From the NCBI GenBank assembly GCA_000153445.1, contig CH672398.1, positions 9,728 to 73,727 on the forward strand: a DNA stretch of 64,000 bases. Direction: 5' to 3'. How positions within the stretch are numbered: the first letter of the stretch is position 1; the number at the start of each line of letters is the position of its first letter. The translations under genes were made by a program, and so were the position numbers. The notes below the pieces were generated by a model. The model ran no database searches. It was not told the DNA's origin and saw only the letters and a program-made list of their open reading frames with translations. This DNA comes from a gamma proteobacterium HTCC2207. Lineage in GTDB: Bacteria; Pseudomonadota; Gammaproteobacteria; Pseudomonadales; Porticoccaceae. Shown one piece after another: positions 33,651 to 43,965 of the stretch.

Positions 33651-35444
33651 TTGACCGATTTAAGTCATATCCGAAATTTTTCAATTATTGCCCATATTGA
33701 CCACGGCAAATCGACCATTGCAGACCGCTTTATTCAGGTCTGTGGAGGCTTGACCGAGCGTGAAATGGCCGCTCAGGTTCTCGATTCTATGGACATTGAG
33801 CGCGAGCGCGGTATCACCATCAAGGCCCAGAGCGTGACTCTGCCCTTTACCTCAAAGGATGGTATCACTTACCAGTTAAACTTTATTGATACCCCGGGGC
33901 ACGTAGATTTTTCCTATGAAGTATCGCGCTCCCTGGCCGCCTGTGAAGGCGCGCTGCTGATCGTTGATGCGGCGCAGGGAGTCGAGGCTCAGTCAGTGGC
34001 AAACTGCTACACGGCGATTGCCCAGGGTCTAGAAGTACTCCCCGTATTGAATAAAATGGATCTGCCCCAGGCCGAGCCGGAAAAAGTGATCAATGAAATT
34101 GAAAATATTATTGGTATTGAAGCTACTGAAGCGGTCCGCTGCAGTGCCAAAACCGGTGAGGGCATCAACGATATTCTCGAAGAACTAGTGCGCCAGGTAC
34201 CGCCGCCAGTGGGAGATGTAGATGCGCCACTGCAGGCACTGATAATTGACTCCTGGTTCGATAACTATCTGGGTGTAGTTTCTCTGGTGCGGGTTATGCA
34301 GGGCACATTGACCACCAAGAGCAAGATTATCGCCAAGACCATAGGCAAGAGTCATGTGGTGGATAGCGTTGGTGTATTCACCCCAAAGCGTAAAGAGACA
34401 GGTATCCTGAGAGCCGGTGAAGTTGGCTTTATGGTAGCCGGCATCAAAGATATTTTAGGTGCGCCAGTGGGCGACACCATCACTAATTTGAGTACCGCTG
34501 AGACGGAAGCACTGCCAGGATTTCAGCGTGTTAAACCCCAGGTCTATGCCGGTATGTTCCCGGTGGATTCAGACGACTTTGAAGACTTCCGCGAGGCGCT
34601 GGCCAAGTTAGCGGTCAATGATGCCTCGCTATTTTATGAACCTGAGAGTTCTGATGCCCTGGGCTTTGGTTTTCGCTGCGGCTTCCTAGGTATGCTGCAT
34701 ATGGAGATTATCCAAGAGCGGCTGGAGCGTGAGTACGACCTCAATCTGATCACCACGGCCCCTACAGTAGTCTACGAAATTCTTACCAACAGTGGCGATA
34801 TCCTGCAGATGTCTAACCCCTCTGCGCTGCCAGATCCGGCTCAGATCGATGAAATGCGCGAGCCAATCTGTGAAGCCAATATTCTGGTGCCGAAAGACTA
34901 TGTGGGCAATGTAATCTCACTCTGTGTCGAAAAGCGTGGTGTACAAAAAGATATGCAATTTGTTGGCGGTCAAGTTTCGATCAGCTATGAGTTGCCCATG
35001 AGTGAAGTGGTTATGGACTTTTTCGATAGGCTTAAATCGGTGAGCCGTGGCTTTGCCTCTCTTGACTACACCTTTGTGCGTTTTCAGGCTGCCTCGCTAG
35101 TGCGTCTTGATGTGCTGATTAACGGCGATCGCGTCGATGCCTTGGCAGCGATTGTGCACCGGGATACGTCACAGAATAAAGGCCGTACCCTAGCGGACAA
35201 GATGAAAGACCTGATTCCACGGCAGATGTTCGATGTTGCAATTCAGGCTGCGATTGGCGGCAGTGTTGTGGCTCGCACAACCGTTAAAGCGCTGCGAAAA
35301 AATGTGACAGCAAAATGCTACGGTGGCGATGTATCGCGTAAGAAGAAGCTGCTTGAAAAGCAGAAAGCCGGTAAGAAGCGAATGAAGCAGGTGGGCAATG
35401 TTGAGATTCCCCAAGACGCCTTCCTCGCCGTATTAAAAAGTTGA
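33651..35444 (+). CDS. lepA: Elongation factor 4 (LepA)
   Basis: This 597-aa translational GTPase has G1 [10 protein letters not shown]3 DTPGHVDF and G4 NKMDLP, then the EF-G-like domains and the LepA-specific C-terminal domain ([21 protein letters not shown]). It remodels stalled or back-translocated ribosomes. The start is TTG 33651, giving [15 protein letters not shown], which aligns exactly with the family; no upstream ATG fits and no clear Shine-Dalgarno sequence is present. lepB follows after 40 bp. Confidence 0.97.
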   Translation: MTDLSHIRNFSIIAHIDHGKSTIADRFIQVCGGLTEREMAAQVLDSMDIERERGITIKAQSVTLPFTSKDGITYQLNFIDTPGHVDFSYEVSRSLAACEGALLIVDAAQGVEAQSVANCYTAIAQGLEVLPVLNKMDLPQAEPEKVINEIENIIGIEATEAVRCSAKTGEGINDILEELVRQVPPPVGDVDAPLQALIIDSWFDNYLGVVSLVRVMQGTLTTKSKIIAKTIGKSHVVDSVGVFTPKRKETGILRAGEVGFMVAGIKDILGAPVGDTITNLSTAETEALPGFQRVKPQVYAGMFPVDSDDFEDFREALAKLAVNDASLFYEPESSDALGFGFRCGFLGMLHMEIIQERLEREYDLNLITTAPTVVYEILTNSGDILQMSNPSALPDPAQIDEMREPICEANILVPKDYVGNVISLCVEKRGVQKDMQFVGGQVSISYELPMSEVVMDFFDRLKSVSRGFASLDYTFVRFQAASLVRLDVLINGDRVDALAAIVHRDTSQNKGRTLADKMKDLIPRQMFDVAIQAAIGGSVVARTTVKALRKNVTAKCYGGDVSRKKKLLEKQKAGKKRMKQVGNVEIPQDAFLAVLKS

Positions 35445-35484
35445 TCAGTCCAGTGCGGGTCAACCAGAAAGGAGCAATATCTCT

Positions 35485-36216
35485 ATGGATTTAAATTTCG
35501 AACTGATTTTAACGGTTATTTTTCTGGTTTCAGCGCTGTTTTGGCTGTTGAATAAATTCGTTGTGCGCCAGACAGAGGGTGCTGTTGAGTTTGTTGCCTC
35601 ACTGGCACCGGTTTTGGGGGTGGTCTTGGTGCTGCGCTCTTTTGTTGTAGAACCGTTTCAGATTCCCTCTTCCTCTATGGTTCCAACACTCAAGGTTGGC
35701 GACTTTATTCTGGTGAATAAGTGGACATACGGTATCAGACTGCCGGTGCTGCGGACTAAAGTTATCGAGCTTAATTCTCCTGAGCGTGGCGATGTGATGG
35801 TTTTCTTTCCGCCCCATGAAGAACGTTATTTTATTAAACGCGTAATCGGCTTGCCCGGTGATGAGATTCACGTATTGGACGGCGTGCTATATATTAACGG
35901 TGATAAAATGAGCCAGAAAGTCCTGCACGGTGAGACTCCTTCCCCCCGTTCAGTGGTGATGACCGAAGATCTAGACGGTGTCGAACACGCTATGCAGAGG
36001 CGCATTTTGCCGACACGCCTGAGCCAAAACTATACTGCCGTGGTACCTCAGGGACATTACTTTATGATGGGTGATAACCGCGATAATTCGAGTGATAGTC
36101 GCGTTTGGGGTCCGGTTCCTGAAGAGCGCATTGTCGGTAAAGCTTTTGCTCGATGGATGTTTTGGGATAAGTTCTTGAGTATGCCAAGTTTTGAGCGAGC
36201 TGGCTCTATAGACTGA
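35485..36216 (+). CDS. lepB: Signal peptidase I
   Basis: This 243-aa inner-membrane protease cleaves Sec signal peptides. Two N-terminal membrane segments (4-22 and 38-53) are followed by catalytic Ser64 in PSSSMVPTL and Lys118 in YFIKRVIGLPGD. The C-terminal box GDNRDNSSDSR is present. AGAAAGGAG lies 8-10 bp before ATG 35485. The order lepA-lepB-(DUF4845)-rnc-era-recO is conserved. Confidence 0.97.
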   Translation: MDLNFELILTVIFLVSALFWLLNKFVVRQTEGAVEFVASLAPVLGVVLVLRSFVVEPFQIPSSSMVPTLKVGDFILVNKWTYGIRLPVLRTKVIELNSPERGDVMVFFPPHEERYFIKRVIGLPGDEIHVLDGVLYINGDKMSQKVLHGETPSPRSVVMTEDLDGVEHAMQRRILPTRLSQNYTAVVPQGHYFMMGDNRDNSSDSRVWGPVPEERIVGKAFARWMFWDKFLSMPSFERAGSID

Positions 36217-36242
36217 GGCTGCTTGCTGGGGTCCAATGTCAG

Positions 36243-36294
36243 GGTTTAAAAGACTCAATTTAGAAGCCAAATTTAAAAGCTCAATTTAAAAGCT
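36243..36294 (+). repeat. 13-bp tandem repeat after lepB
   Basis: Four units of exactly 13 bp (GGTTTAAAAGACT, CAATTTAGAAGCC, AAATTTAAAAGCT, CAATTTAAAAGCT) lie between lepB and the DUF4845 gene. The minus-strand unit AGCTTTTAAATTG resembles the pilN-pilO repeat unit AGCCTTTTAATAG. Confidence 0.9.
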
Positions 36295-36346
36295 AAAAGC
36301 CGCGATTGCAGGATGTAATCAGGACAGCGAAAAGGGAGTTAAGTAT

Positions 36347-36712
36347 ATGAGACGCAATAAGCAGTCTGGCATGACCACAGTGTCGACACTTTTTATGCTC
36401 GCAATAGTCGGGTTGTTTTTTACGGTTGTTTTTAAACTGGCACCCCATTATTTGGATAACAGGATGATTCAGTCGGCCTTTAATCAGGTGGGAGAATCTA
36501 ATATTGGCGGAAAGTCAGATGCTCAAATACGCCACACGATTGCCAATTTTTTTACCATTAACAATATTCGCGATGTCGATATAGCAAAGATCGTCATTGC
36601 CCGTGGCGATACAGCAACCCGCATCAGCCTGGACTATGAAAAGCGCTTTGCCATGTTTGGCAATGTCGATGTGGTGCTTAGCTTTAGCAACCAATATGAC
36701 AGTGCCGAGTAA
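36347..36712 (+). CDS. DUF4845 single-pass membrane protein
   Basis: This 121-aa protein has a short basic start, one membrane helix (TLFMLAIVGLFFTVVFKLAP) and a soluble domain (YLDNRMIQSAFNQVGE, GDTATRISLDYEKRF). It belongs to the DUF4845 family found between lepB and rnc in many proteobacteria. Its function is unknown; position suggests a link to envelope or secretion. AAAGGGAG precedes ATG 36347. Confidence 0.88.
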   Translation: MRRNKQSGMTTVSTLFMLAIVGLFFTVVFKLAPHYLDNRMIQSAFNQVGESNIGGKSDAQIRHTIANFFTINNIRDVDIAKIVIARGDTATRISLDYEKRFAMFGNVDVVLSFSNQYDSAE

Positions 36713-36735
36713 CATAATTAAAGTGAGGATACTTC

Positions 36736-37413
36736 GTGGCGAGCAATGCCAAGCAACTTCAGGATCGCCTGCAATATCAGTTCAGCGATCCCCAGCTACT
36801 GACTCTGGCGCTATCTCACCGGAGCTGCGGCAGCAACAATAACGAACGTCTCGAATTTCTCGGCGATGCTGTTCTTGGCATGGCTATTTCCAGTTTTCTG
36901 TTTCAGCGTTTTCCCGAAGCCCGAGAGGGCGACCTCAGTCGAATCCGTTCACAGGTCGTGCGCGCCGAGTCACTTGCTGAGATCGCACGAAAGCTCGACC
37001 TAGGCCCGGAGTTGTTACTGGGTCCAGGAGAAATGAAAAGTGGTGGTCATCGCCGCGATTCGATTTTAGGTGATACGGTTGAAGCGCTGCTCGGTGCTGT
37101 GTTCCTTGATCAGGGGCTAGTGGCTGTAGAAGCCTGTGTACAAAATTGGTTCGGCGCCTCGCTGAACACCCTAACTTTGGATACCCCGGTTAAGGATGCC
37201 AAAACCGCTCTACAGGAATGGTTGCAGGCCCGCGGTAAGCCCTTACCTGAGTATCGGGTTGTAAAAACCGAGGGAGAGGATCATAGTCGCCTCTTTACCA
37301 TGAGCTGTAAAATCGACGCGGTGGACGAGACTGCCGAGGCAACTGCCAGTAGCCGCCGCAAGGCAGAGCAGTTGGTTGCCGAAAAATTAGTTAAAAAATT
37401 GGAGAATATTTAG
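36736..37413 (+). CDS. rnc: Ribonuclease III
   Basis: This 225-aa double-strand RNA endonuclease has the signature [15 protein letters not shown] with the catalytic acidic residues, [16 protein letters not shown], and a C-terminal dsRNA-binding domain ([23 protein letters not shown]...[17 protein letters not shown]). It processes rRNA and some mRNAs. GTG 36736 is the start, with GTGAGGA upstream. Its TAG overlaps the GTG of era by one base. Confidence 0.97.
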   Translation: MASNAKQLQDRLQYQFSDPQLLTLALSHRSCGSNNNERLEFLGDAVLGMAISSFLFQRFPEAREGDLSRIRSQVVRAESLAEIARKLDLGPELLLGPGEMKSGGHRRDSILGDTVEALLGAVFLDQGLVAVEACVQNWFGASLNTLTLDTPVKDAKTALQEWLQARGKPLPEYRVVKTEGEDHSRLFTMSCKIDAVDETAEATASSRRKAEQLVAEKLVKKLENI

Positions 37414-38312
37414 TGACAGATACACCAACACGCTGTGGCTATGTGGCCATAGTCGGTCGTCCCAATGTGGGTAAATCGACGCTGCTCAATCATATTTTGG
37501 GGCAGAAGCTGTGTATCACCTCACGCAAACCTCAAACCACTAGACATACTCTCTTGGGTATCAAGACCGTAGACGAAACCCAGGTTATCTTTGTCGATAC
37601 TCCGGGTATCCACACCAATCAAGAGCGTGCGATCAATCGTGTAATGAACCGCTCCGCGGCCAGCGTGATAGCCGATGTGGATGTGGTGATCTTCGTGGTG
37701 GATCGTTTCGAGTGGAGCGAGGCCGATGAGTATGTCGCCAAATATATTGCCAACTATGATGTGCCAGTGATTATTGCAATCAACAAGGTGGATCTCATCG
37801 AAGATAAAGAAGAGCTGCTGCCGCACCTGCAGTTTCTCTCTGACAAAGTTAAGGCAGCGGATTTGATACCCCTGTCAGCTTTGCGTAAAACCAATTTTGA
37901 ACAGCTTGAAGAAAAAATTAGCAGCTTTATTCCTGAAGCCATGCATATGTTCCCAGATGATCAGATTACTGATCGCAGCGAACGTTTTCTGGCAGCCGAA
38001 ATGGTTCGTGAAAAAATTATGCGCCAGTTGGGTGCTGAGGTTCCCTATCAGGTTACGGTTGAAATCGAAGAGTTTCGCGTTGAGCGCAATGTCACTCATA
38101 TCGGCGCGTTGATTCTGGTCGAACGGGAAGGGCAGAAGAAAATTATTATCGGCAATAAAGGCGAGCGTATTAAAAGTATTGGTCAGCAGGCTCGGGCCGA
38201 TATGGAAAGCCTGCTCGACTGCAAAGTCATGCTTAAAACCTGGGTCAAGGTTCGCAGCGGTTGGTCTGATGACGAGCGCGCCCTGCGCAGCCTCGGCTAC
38301 ACCGACAGGTAA
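37413..38312 (+). CDS. era: GTPase Era
   Basis: This 299-aa 16S rRNA-binding GTPase needed for 30S maturation has G1 [10 protein letters not shown]3 DTPGI, G4 NKVD, and a C-terminal KH domain ([22 protein letters not shown]). GTG 37413 overlaps the rnc stop (TAGTG), so translation is coupled. recO follows after 5 bp. Confidence 0.97.
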   Translation: MTDTPTRCGYVAIVGRPNVGKSTLLNHILGQKLCITSRKPQTTRHTLLGIKTVDETQVIFVDTPGIHTNQERAINRVMNRSAASVIADVDVVIFVVDRFEWSEADEYVAKYIANYDVPVIIAINKVDLIEDKEELLPHLQFLSDKVKAADLIPLSALRKTNFEQLEEKISSFIPEAMHMFPDDQITDRSERFLAAEMVREKIMRQLGAEVPYQVTVEIEEFRVERNVTHIGALILVEREGQKKIIIGNKGERIKSIGQQARADMESLLDCKVMLKTWVKVRSGWSDDERALRSLGYTDR

Positions 38313-38317
38313 GCGCT

Positions 38318-39046
38318 GTGCGCATTGAGGCTGAGCCGGGATTTTTATTACACTCTACGCCCTATCGTGACACCAGTCTGCTGGTAGATCTGTACACCGC
38401 CAATCACGGACGTGTGCGCTGTGTTGCCAAGGGCTTTCGCAAGCCCAATAAGCAGGGTATCAATCGCAGTATATTCCCCTACACAGAACATCATTTTAGT
38501 TGGCAGGGTCGCGGTGAGCTGAAAACCCTGACCAAAGCAGACGTGGTTCAGGCTCCAGTGTTTCTCAAACAAGAGTGCCTTTTTACCGGGCTCTATATCA
38601 ATGAGTTATTTTACCGTCTGCTTCAAGAACAGGATATTCACCAATACCTCTATCAGCAGTACCAGCAGTTTATGGCTATTCTCTGTGGCGCTCAGCCCGA
38701 CGAAGTGCATTTGCGCCAGTTGGAGATGACGCTGCTTGAAGAGCTCGGTTACGGCCTGGTGTTGGACTGCGAGGGACAAACTGGTACTCCGTTGATTGCG
38801 GACAAGTACTATCAGTATATTCCTGAGCAGGGGCTACTTATGGCGATTAACCAGCGTGAAGCTGCGCCCGGAAGTTACTCTGGTGCTGATCTAATGAATA
38901 TCGCCGCAGGTGATTTTTCTCGTGGCACAGCTCAGAAAACCGCCAAGCAGTTATTGCGCGGTGTGATTAATTTTTACCTCGGTGGCCGACAGCTACACAG
39001 TCGTGAACTCTATCGTCAGCATTTGCAGTCTCAGAGCTCAATGTAG
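38318..39046 (+). CDS. recO: DNA repair protein RecO
   Basis: This 242-aa protein of the RecFOR pathway loads RecA onto SSB-coated DNA. An N-terminal OB-fold (GFLLHSTPYRDTSLLVDLYTANHGRVRCVAKGFRKP) and a helical C-terminal part (LFYRLLQEQDIHQYLYQQYQQF, YGLVLDCEGQTG) match the family. The start is GTG 38318. In E. coli recO is followed by pdxJ and acpS; here pdxJ is absent and acpS follows after a short repeat-bearing gap. Confidence 0.95.
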   Translation: MRIEAEPGFLLHSTPYRDTSLLVDLYTANHGRVRCVAKGFRKPNKQGINRSIFPYTEHHFSWQGRGELKTLTKADVVQAPVFLKQECLFTGLYINELFYRLLQEQDIHQYLYQQYQQFMAILCGAQPDEVHLRQLEMTLLEELGYGLVLDCEGQTGTPLIADKYYQYIPEQGLLMAINQREAAPGSYSGADLMNIAAGDFSRGTAQKTAKQLLRGVINFYLGGRQLHSRELYRQHLQSQSSM

Positions 39047-39054
39047 AATAATGT

Positions 39055-39113
39055 TAATTAAAAGCTGTTAAATCAAACGCTGTTAAATCAAGAGCATTTA
39101 AAGAGAACATTCC
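39055..39113 (+). repeat. 15-bp tandem repeat before acpS
   Basis: TAATTAAAAGCTGTT, AAATCAAACGCTGTT, AAATCAAGAGCATTT and AAAGAGAACATTCCA form four degenerate units of 15 bp that run up to the acpS start codon. Minus-strand core AGCTTTTAATTA is related to the 13-bp arrays. Confidence 0.75.
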
Positions 39114-39491
39114 ATGACCATCGCTATAGGTACAGACATAGTTGAGATCGCGCGCATTGCCAAGGTGTTAGAGCGCCAGGCCGAGCGTTTCGTCGAACGT
39201 ATTCTCTGTCCCAGTGAGCAGGAGCAATACGCCTCTCGAGGTCGTCCAGTAACTTTTGTTGCGACACGCTTTGCCGCCAAAGAAGCGATCGCAAAAGCGC
39301 TGGGTACTGGTATAGGTCATGGCGTAAGCTTTCAGGATATGCAAATCAGTAATGACGAAAAGGGTGCGCCTCAGGTGCACCTATCTGGAGGTGCTGCCGC
39401 AGTAATGCACAGTCGCGGCGGCCGGCGAGTCTTGCTGAGTCTAGCGGACGAGCGCGATTACGCCGTAGCTTACGCCATACTCTCCGAATAA
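39114..39491 (+). CDS. acpS: Holo-[acyl-carrier-protein] synthase
   Basis: This 125-aa phosphopantetheinyl transferase activates ACP. The metal-binding Asp is in AIGTDIVEIARI (Asp8), and the second acidic motif is ATRFAAKEAIAKALGTG. The C-terminal region LSLADERDYAVAYAILSE completes the family. ATG 39114 lies directly after the last repeat unit, in which GAGAAC could serve as a weak ribosome-binding site. Confidence 0.96.
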   Translation: MTIAIGTDIVEIARIAKVLERQAERFVERILCPSEQEQYASRGRPVTFVATRFAAKEAIAKALGTGIGHGVSFQDMQISNDEKGAPQVHLSGGAAAVMHSRGGRRVLLSLADERDYAVAYAILSE

Positions 39492-39633
39492 TTATTAATC
39501 TGGGGCTTAGTGAGTAGCCATATGCCAAACAATTATGGGCTATAACAGTCCTGCAGAGGCAGCAGGGTCAGTGTTCAGGCACAATGGCCAACTGAATTCT
39601 TGATCCATTACAACCTTATAAAGAGTCGCGTTC

Positions 39634-40521
39634 ATGCAGTACCCAACTATTGATCAAGGCATAGGTAACACCAGACTTGTGCAGTTACAGCGTATGCCGG
39701 GCAATACCTCGAATACTATTCTTGCGAAACTGGAGGGGGATAACCCTGCTGGCTCAGTCAAAGATCGTCCGGCCCTGAGTATGATAAAAAAGGCTCAGGC
39801 GCGGGGAGAGATTAAGCCTGGAGACCGTCTGATCGAGGCCACCAGTGGCAATACTGGAATCGCTCTGGCTATGGTTGCGGCGATGATGGGCTACCGTATG
39901 ACCCTTATTATGCCGGCCAATGCAACGGATGAGCGCAAATGGGCCATGACCGCCTACGGCGCCGAATTGATTGAAGTGAGCAAAGAGCAGGGCATGGAAG
40001 GTGCCCGTGATTTGGCCCGACAGATGCAAGAGCAGGGGCTGGGCAAAGTATTGGATCAATTTAATAATCCGGACAATCCTCTGGCCCACTATGAGGGTAC
40101 CGGGCCAGAAATCTGGCGTGACACTCAGGGCTCTATAACCCACTTTGTTAGTTCGATGGGCACCACTGGTACCATTATGGGGACTTCAGCTTATTTAAAG
40201 CAGCAGAATCCGGATATTCAAATTGTTGGCCTACAGCCCCAAGAGGGTGCCTCTATTCCCGGCATTCGACGTTGGCCTGCAGCTTATATGCCGAGTATTT
40301 TTGATGCCGCCAAAGTAGATCAAACCTTAGATATTTCTCAGCAAGCGGCCGAACAGACCATGCGCCGCTTGGCGACAGAGGAAGGGATTTTCTGTGGTGT
40401 TTCAGCTGGGGGTTCTGTATCCGCCGCACTAGAAATCAGTAAGCAGGTGGAAAATGCCGTTATCGTTGCTATTATTTGCGATCGGGGTGATCGTTACCTC
40501 TCATCCGGAATTTACGGATAA
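39634..40521 (+). CDS. cysM: Cysteine synthase B
   Basis: This 295-aa PLP enzyme makes cysteine from O-acetylserine and sulfide or thiosulfate. The PLP lysine is Lys43 in NPAGSVKDRPA, the substrate loop is EATSGNTGIALAM, and the phosphate-binding loop is SSMGTTGTIMGTSAYL. Features MQYPTIDQGIGNTRLVQLQR and QPQEGASIPGIRRWP favour CysM over CysK. It lies between acpS and relA, each with gaps of about 85-140 bp. Confidence 0.95.
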   Translation: MQYPTIDQGIGNTRLVQLQRMPGNTSNTILAKLEGDNPAGSVKDRPALSMIKKAQARGEIKPGDRLIEATSGNTGIALAMVAAMMGYRMTLIMPANATDERKWAMTAYGAELIEVSKEQGMEGARDLARQMQEQGLGKVLDQFNNPDNPLAHYEGTGPEIWRDTQGSITHFVSSMGTTGTIMGTSAYLKQQNPDIQIVGLQPQEGASIPGIRRWPAAYMPSIFDAAKVDQTLDISQQAAEQTMRRLATEEGIFCGVSAGGSVSAALEISKQVENAVIVAIICDRGDRYLSSGIYG

Positions 40522-40606
40522 GGTTCTATCACCGAAAATATCTATAGGCGCGTGAGCAATAAGTTAAAAAGGATAAGGTACAGCGCCGCAATTCGAGATC
40601 AAGGAA

Positions 40607-42898
40607 ATGGTCAAAGTTCGTCAACAGCATCCTCAGGATGACGCCGATCAGGTTGATATTCAACGCTGGACTAATGAGCTTATTCAACGCCATGAAATGG
40701 CTGAGAGCGATGCCAAATTACTGCTTCACGCCAGCGAATTCACCCGTCGGGCTCTAACTGACGAATTTGATCCTGAACGGCTGTGGAACTCTGCCACTGG
40801 CTGCCTTAACACTGGTCTTGAAATGGCCGAAATTCTCGCTGAACTATCTCTTGATACAGCCGCTCTTCAGGCAGCAATACTCTATCGTGCCATTCGCGAA
40901 GGTCGGATCTCGCTGGATAAGGTGCGCCGTGAGTTTGGTAATGAAGTCGCAGGGCTGATCGATAAGGTGCTGCGCATGGCGGTGATTAGCACTATCAGTA
41001 ACGCCGAGGGTGAGTCGGTTTTCGGTCATGTTGTTGGCCAGCAGGCGAATAAAACCCGTGAAATGTTAGTCTCAATTATTGACGATATTCGCGTGCCACT
41101 AATCAAAATTGCCGAGCGCACCTGTGCTATTCGTGCCGTTAAAACGGCCAGTTCAGATAAGCAGATCCGCGTTGCCCGGGAAGTTGTGGATGTCTATGCA
41201 CCCCTGGCTCATCGCCTGGGTCTCGGCAACCTTAAATGGGAGCTTGAAGATCTGGCCTTTCGTTACCTTCAACCTCTGGACTACGCAACAGTTGCAAGCC
41301 TGCTGGCAGAAAAGCGCCGCGATCGCCAAGCCTATATTGCCGAGACGATTCGACAGGTGGAAGCCCAGTTAAACAGCCTTAATATAGAGGGTGAGGTAAG
41401 TGGGCGCCCAAAACATATCTATTCGATCTGGTCAAAAATGCAACGTAAAAATCTGAGTTTTACTCAGGTCTATGATATTCGCGCGCTGCGTGTTTTGGTG
41501 CCGACGGTGGCGGACTGTTATGCGGTTTTGGGTTGGATGCACAGCCGTTGGGAAAACCTGCCTAGTGAATACGATGACTATATAGCCGCGCCCAAAGAAA
41601 ATGGTTACAGGTCATTGCACACAGCCGTTATTGGGCCCGAAGAAAAAGTTTTAGAAATTCAGATTCGCACTTTCGATATGCACAATGCCGCCGAGTTGGG
41701 TGTCTGTGCCCACTGGCGTTACAAAGGCGGTAGTGTAAAGAGCGCAGATAAAAGCTATGAAGAAAAAATTGAATGGCTGCGCCATGTTCTCGATTGGTCA
41801 AAGGAAATTGAGCGTAAAGAGTCGACAGCGCAAGCACAGCAATCAGTAAGTGAAGGTCGCGTTTATGTATTCACGCCTGAGGGGCATGTAGTCGATCTTC
41901 CGGTTGGGGCAACGCCACTGGATTTTGCCTATTACGTGCATACAGATCTCGGCCATCGCTGTCGTGGTGCGAAAGTAAATGGCCGCATTGTGCCCCTGAG
42001 TCGCGCACTGCGCACTGGTGATCAAGTCAGTATTATTACTGCCCGTCAGGGTGAGCCCTCCCGAGACTGGTTGTCCGCATCCATGGGTTATCTGAAAACT
42101 AGCCGTGCTCGCAGCAAAGTTCAGTATTGGTTTCGCAAACAAAACCAAGAGCACAATCAGATAGAGGGGAAAAAGCTTTTAGAGCGTGAGTTGGCCCAGT
42201 TAAATATCAGCGGAATTGATCTGCAGAAAGCCGCCCAACGATTTAACAAGCAGGGTATATCTGGTTTGTATGCGGCTATCGGCGCCGGCGATGTAGGGGT
42301 AGAGCAGGTGATTAATTCACTGCAGAGCCGTCAGGGGAAAAACAGAAGTTTGGGGGCTCTTGATTCAATTAGTTCCCTAAAAGCTTTCGACTCCACTGCT
42401 GGCGAGGATCTCTCGACAGCCCAGCGTTTTAAATCCTCGGATGTCTTTATCCATGGTGTCGGTAATCTGCTCACTCAGATGGCCCGCTGCTGCCGCCCAC
42501 TGCCCGGTGATGGTATAGGGGGTTATATTACTCAGGGTCGTGGTATTTCTATTCACCGTCAGGATTGTGGCAACTTTTTACGCTTACAGGGCGCCGAGCC
42601 CCAGCGTATTATTAAAGTTGAATGGGGCGGGCAGCCACAAAAAAACTACCGAGTAAAAATTGCTTTGGACACCTATGATCGAAGTGGGCTGTTATTGGAT
42701 ATTACTAAAACCGTTGATCGCCTGGGTTTGCATATAGCCTCAATGACTAGCGATGCAAAAACTCGACGTAAAAGAGCCATGAATAGCTCACATATTTTGC
42801 TGGCACTAGATGTACCCAGTCTCGATCAGCTGAGTGCAGTATTATCGCAGTTAAATCAAATCCCCAATGTGGTGGCCGCTAGACGCGTCAGCGACTAG
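40607..42898 (+). CDS. relA: GTP pyrophosphokinase RelA
   Basis: This 763-aa ribosome-associated (p)ppGpp synthetase has an N-terminal HD-like domain in which the catalytic HD pair is replaced (AAILYRAIREGRIS), so hydrolysis is not expected. The synthetase domain has GRPKHIYSIWSKM and YIAAPKENGYRSLHTAVIGP. TGS (VYVFTPEGHVVDLPVGATPLDFAY), zinc-finger-like (CCRPLPGDGIGGYITQGRGISIHRQDC) and ACT domains follow. It responds to uncharged tRNA on ribosomes. AAGGAAATG marks the start. mazG follows, as in E. coli. Confidence 0.96.
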   Translation: MVKVRQQHPQDDADQVDIQRWTNELIQRHEMAESDAKLLLHASEFTRRALTDEFDPERLWNSATGCLNTGLEMAEILAELSLDTAALQAAILYRAIREGRISLDKVRREFGNEVAGLIDKVLRMAVISTISNAEGESVFGHVVGQQANKTREMLVSIIDDIRVPLIKIAERTCAIRAVKTASSDKQIRVAREVVDVYAPLAHRLGLGNLKWELEDLAFRYLQPLDYATVASLLAEKRRDRQAYIAETIRQVEAQLNSLNIEGEVSGRPKHIYSIWSKMQRKNLSFTQVYDIRALRVLVPTVADCYAVLGWMHSRWENLPSEYDDYIAAPKENGYRSLHTAVIGPEEKVLEIQIRTFDMHNAAELGVCAHWRYKGGSVKSADKSYEEKIEWLRHVLDWSKEIERKESTAQAQQSVSEGRVYVFTPEGHVVDLPVGATPLDFAYYVHTDLGHRCRGAKVNGRIVPLSRALRTGDQVSIITARQGEPSRDWLSASMGYLKTSRARSKVQYWFRKQNQEHNQIEGKKLLERELAQLNISGIDLQKAAQRFNKQGISGLYAAIGAGDVGVEQVINSLQSRQGKNRSLGALDSISSLKAFDSTAGEDLSTAQRFKSSDVFIHGVGNLLTQMARCCRPLPGDGIGGYITQGRGISIHRQDCGNFLRLQGAEPQRIIKVEWGGQPQKNYRVKIALDTYDRSGLLLDITKTVDRLGLHIASMTSDAKTRRKRAMNSSHILLALDVPSLDQLSAVLSQLNQIPNVVAARRVSD

Positions 42899-42952
42899 AC
42901 TGCCGCCGCTCAAACTATTTAACAGACTCAAATCTCTGACAAGGTTATCTCA

Positions 42953-43777
42953 ATGGCTAGACAATACACGGTTGATGATCTGCGTTATTTAATGCAGCGA
43001 CTGCGAAATCCTGAAAGCGGTTGTCCTTGGGATTTAAAACAATCGTTTTCCAGTATCGCCAAACATACCTTGGAAGAAGTCTATGAGGTTATAGATGCCA
43101 TTGAGCGCGATGATCTTGATCATTTGGGTGAGGAATTAGGCGACCTATTATTTCAGGTTATTTTTTACGCAGAGCTGGGCGCAGAGCAGAAGGTTTTTGA
43201 TTTCGATACTCTGGTACAAGGGCTGGTAGAAAAGCTTGTGCGTCGTCATCCCCATGTCTTTCCCCTGGGTACCCTTGAGAGCGAAATTGAGCCGGACAGC
43301 CGAATGGATAATGCTGCGGAGGAGGCGCGGATCAAAAAAGTCTGGGAAGAGATAAAAGCTGAGGAGCGGGCAGCAAAGGGCGAGAGCAAAACGTTGGATG
43401 ATATTCCTCTGGCGATCCCGGCGTTGAGTCGCGCCCAGAAGTTGCAAAAAAGAGCGGCGACTAAAGGCTTCGACTGGCAGTGTCTTAATCAAGTGGTGGA
43501 AGTGGTCCGCGAGGAGCTCGAAGAGCTAGAGGCAGAGATTGCAGTCAATGATAGGGCTGCCATTGAAGATGAGCTGGGTGATCTATTATTTAGCTGCGTT
43601 AACTTGGCGCGCCATTTAGAGGTGGATCCAGAGCGTGCACTGCGTCAGGCCAATGGCAAATTCCAGCGACGTTTTCAAGCTATGGAACAGCTGGCACAGC
43701 GGGCTGGGAACGACTTTTCTGAGCTAAGCACAGAAAAAATGGAACAGCTCTGGGTTGAGGTCAAGTTGGCCGAGTAA
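42953..43777 (+). CDS. mazG: Nucleoside triphosphate pyrophosphohydrolase MazG
   Basis: This 274-aa protein has two MazG domains: an N-terminal one with CPWDLKQSFSSIAKHTLEEVYEVIDAI and EELGDLLFQVIFYAELG, and a C-terminal one with FDWQCLNQVVEVVREELEELE and EDELGDLLFSCVNLARHL, whose EEx2E/ExxD metal sites are intact. It hydrolyses NTPs and dampens the stringent response. Directly downstream of relA (54 bp), a conserved pairing. Confidence 0.96.
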   Translation: MARQYTVDDLRYLMQRLRNPESGCPWDLKQSFSSIAKHTLEEVYEVIDAIERDDLDHLGEELGDLLFQVIFYAELGAEQKVFDFDTLVQGLVEKLVRRHPHVFPLGTLESEIEPDSRMDNAAEEARIKKVWEEIKAEERAAKGESKTLDDIPLAIPALSRAQKLQKRAATKGFDWQCLNQVVEVVREELEELEAEIAVNDRAAIEDELGDLLFSCVNLARHLEVDPERALRQANGKFQRRFQAMEQLAQRAGNDFSELSTEKMEQLWVEVKLAE

Positions 43778-43855
43778 GAGCTAGCACTATACTGCTGCTT
43801 GTCTGACTAATTTAATCCGTGTATTGTGTGCGACCTTTTTCGGGATCGAAGATGT

Positions 43856-43880
43856 TTAAAGGTGTTGTATAAACCTTTAA
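43856..43880. other. Small hairpin in the adk leader
   Basis: TTAAAGGT and ACCTTTAA are exact inverse repeats around an 8-9-nt loop, about 85 bp before the adk start, in a 188-bp gap. Function unknown; it could be an operator or a leader stem. Confidence 0.35.
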
Positions 43881-43965
43881 GTCTCTAGCCTCTAGAATAT
43901 TAGTTTCTAGCTTATTCATCTGCTCGGCATCCCATGTAGTTTTAACTGTTCAAGGAATCATATTG

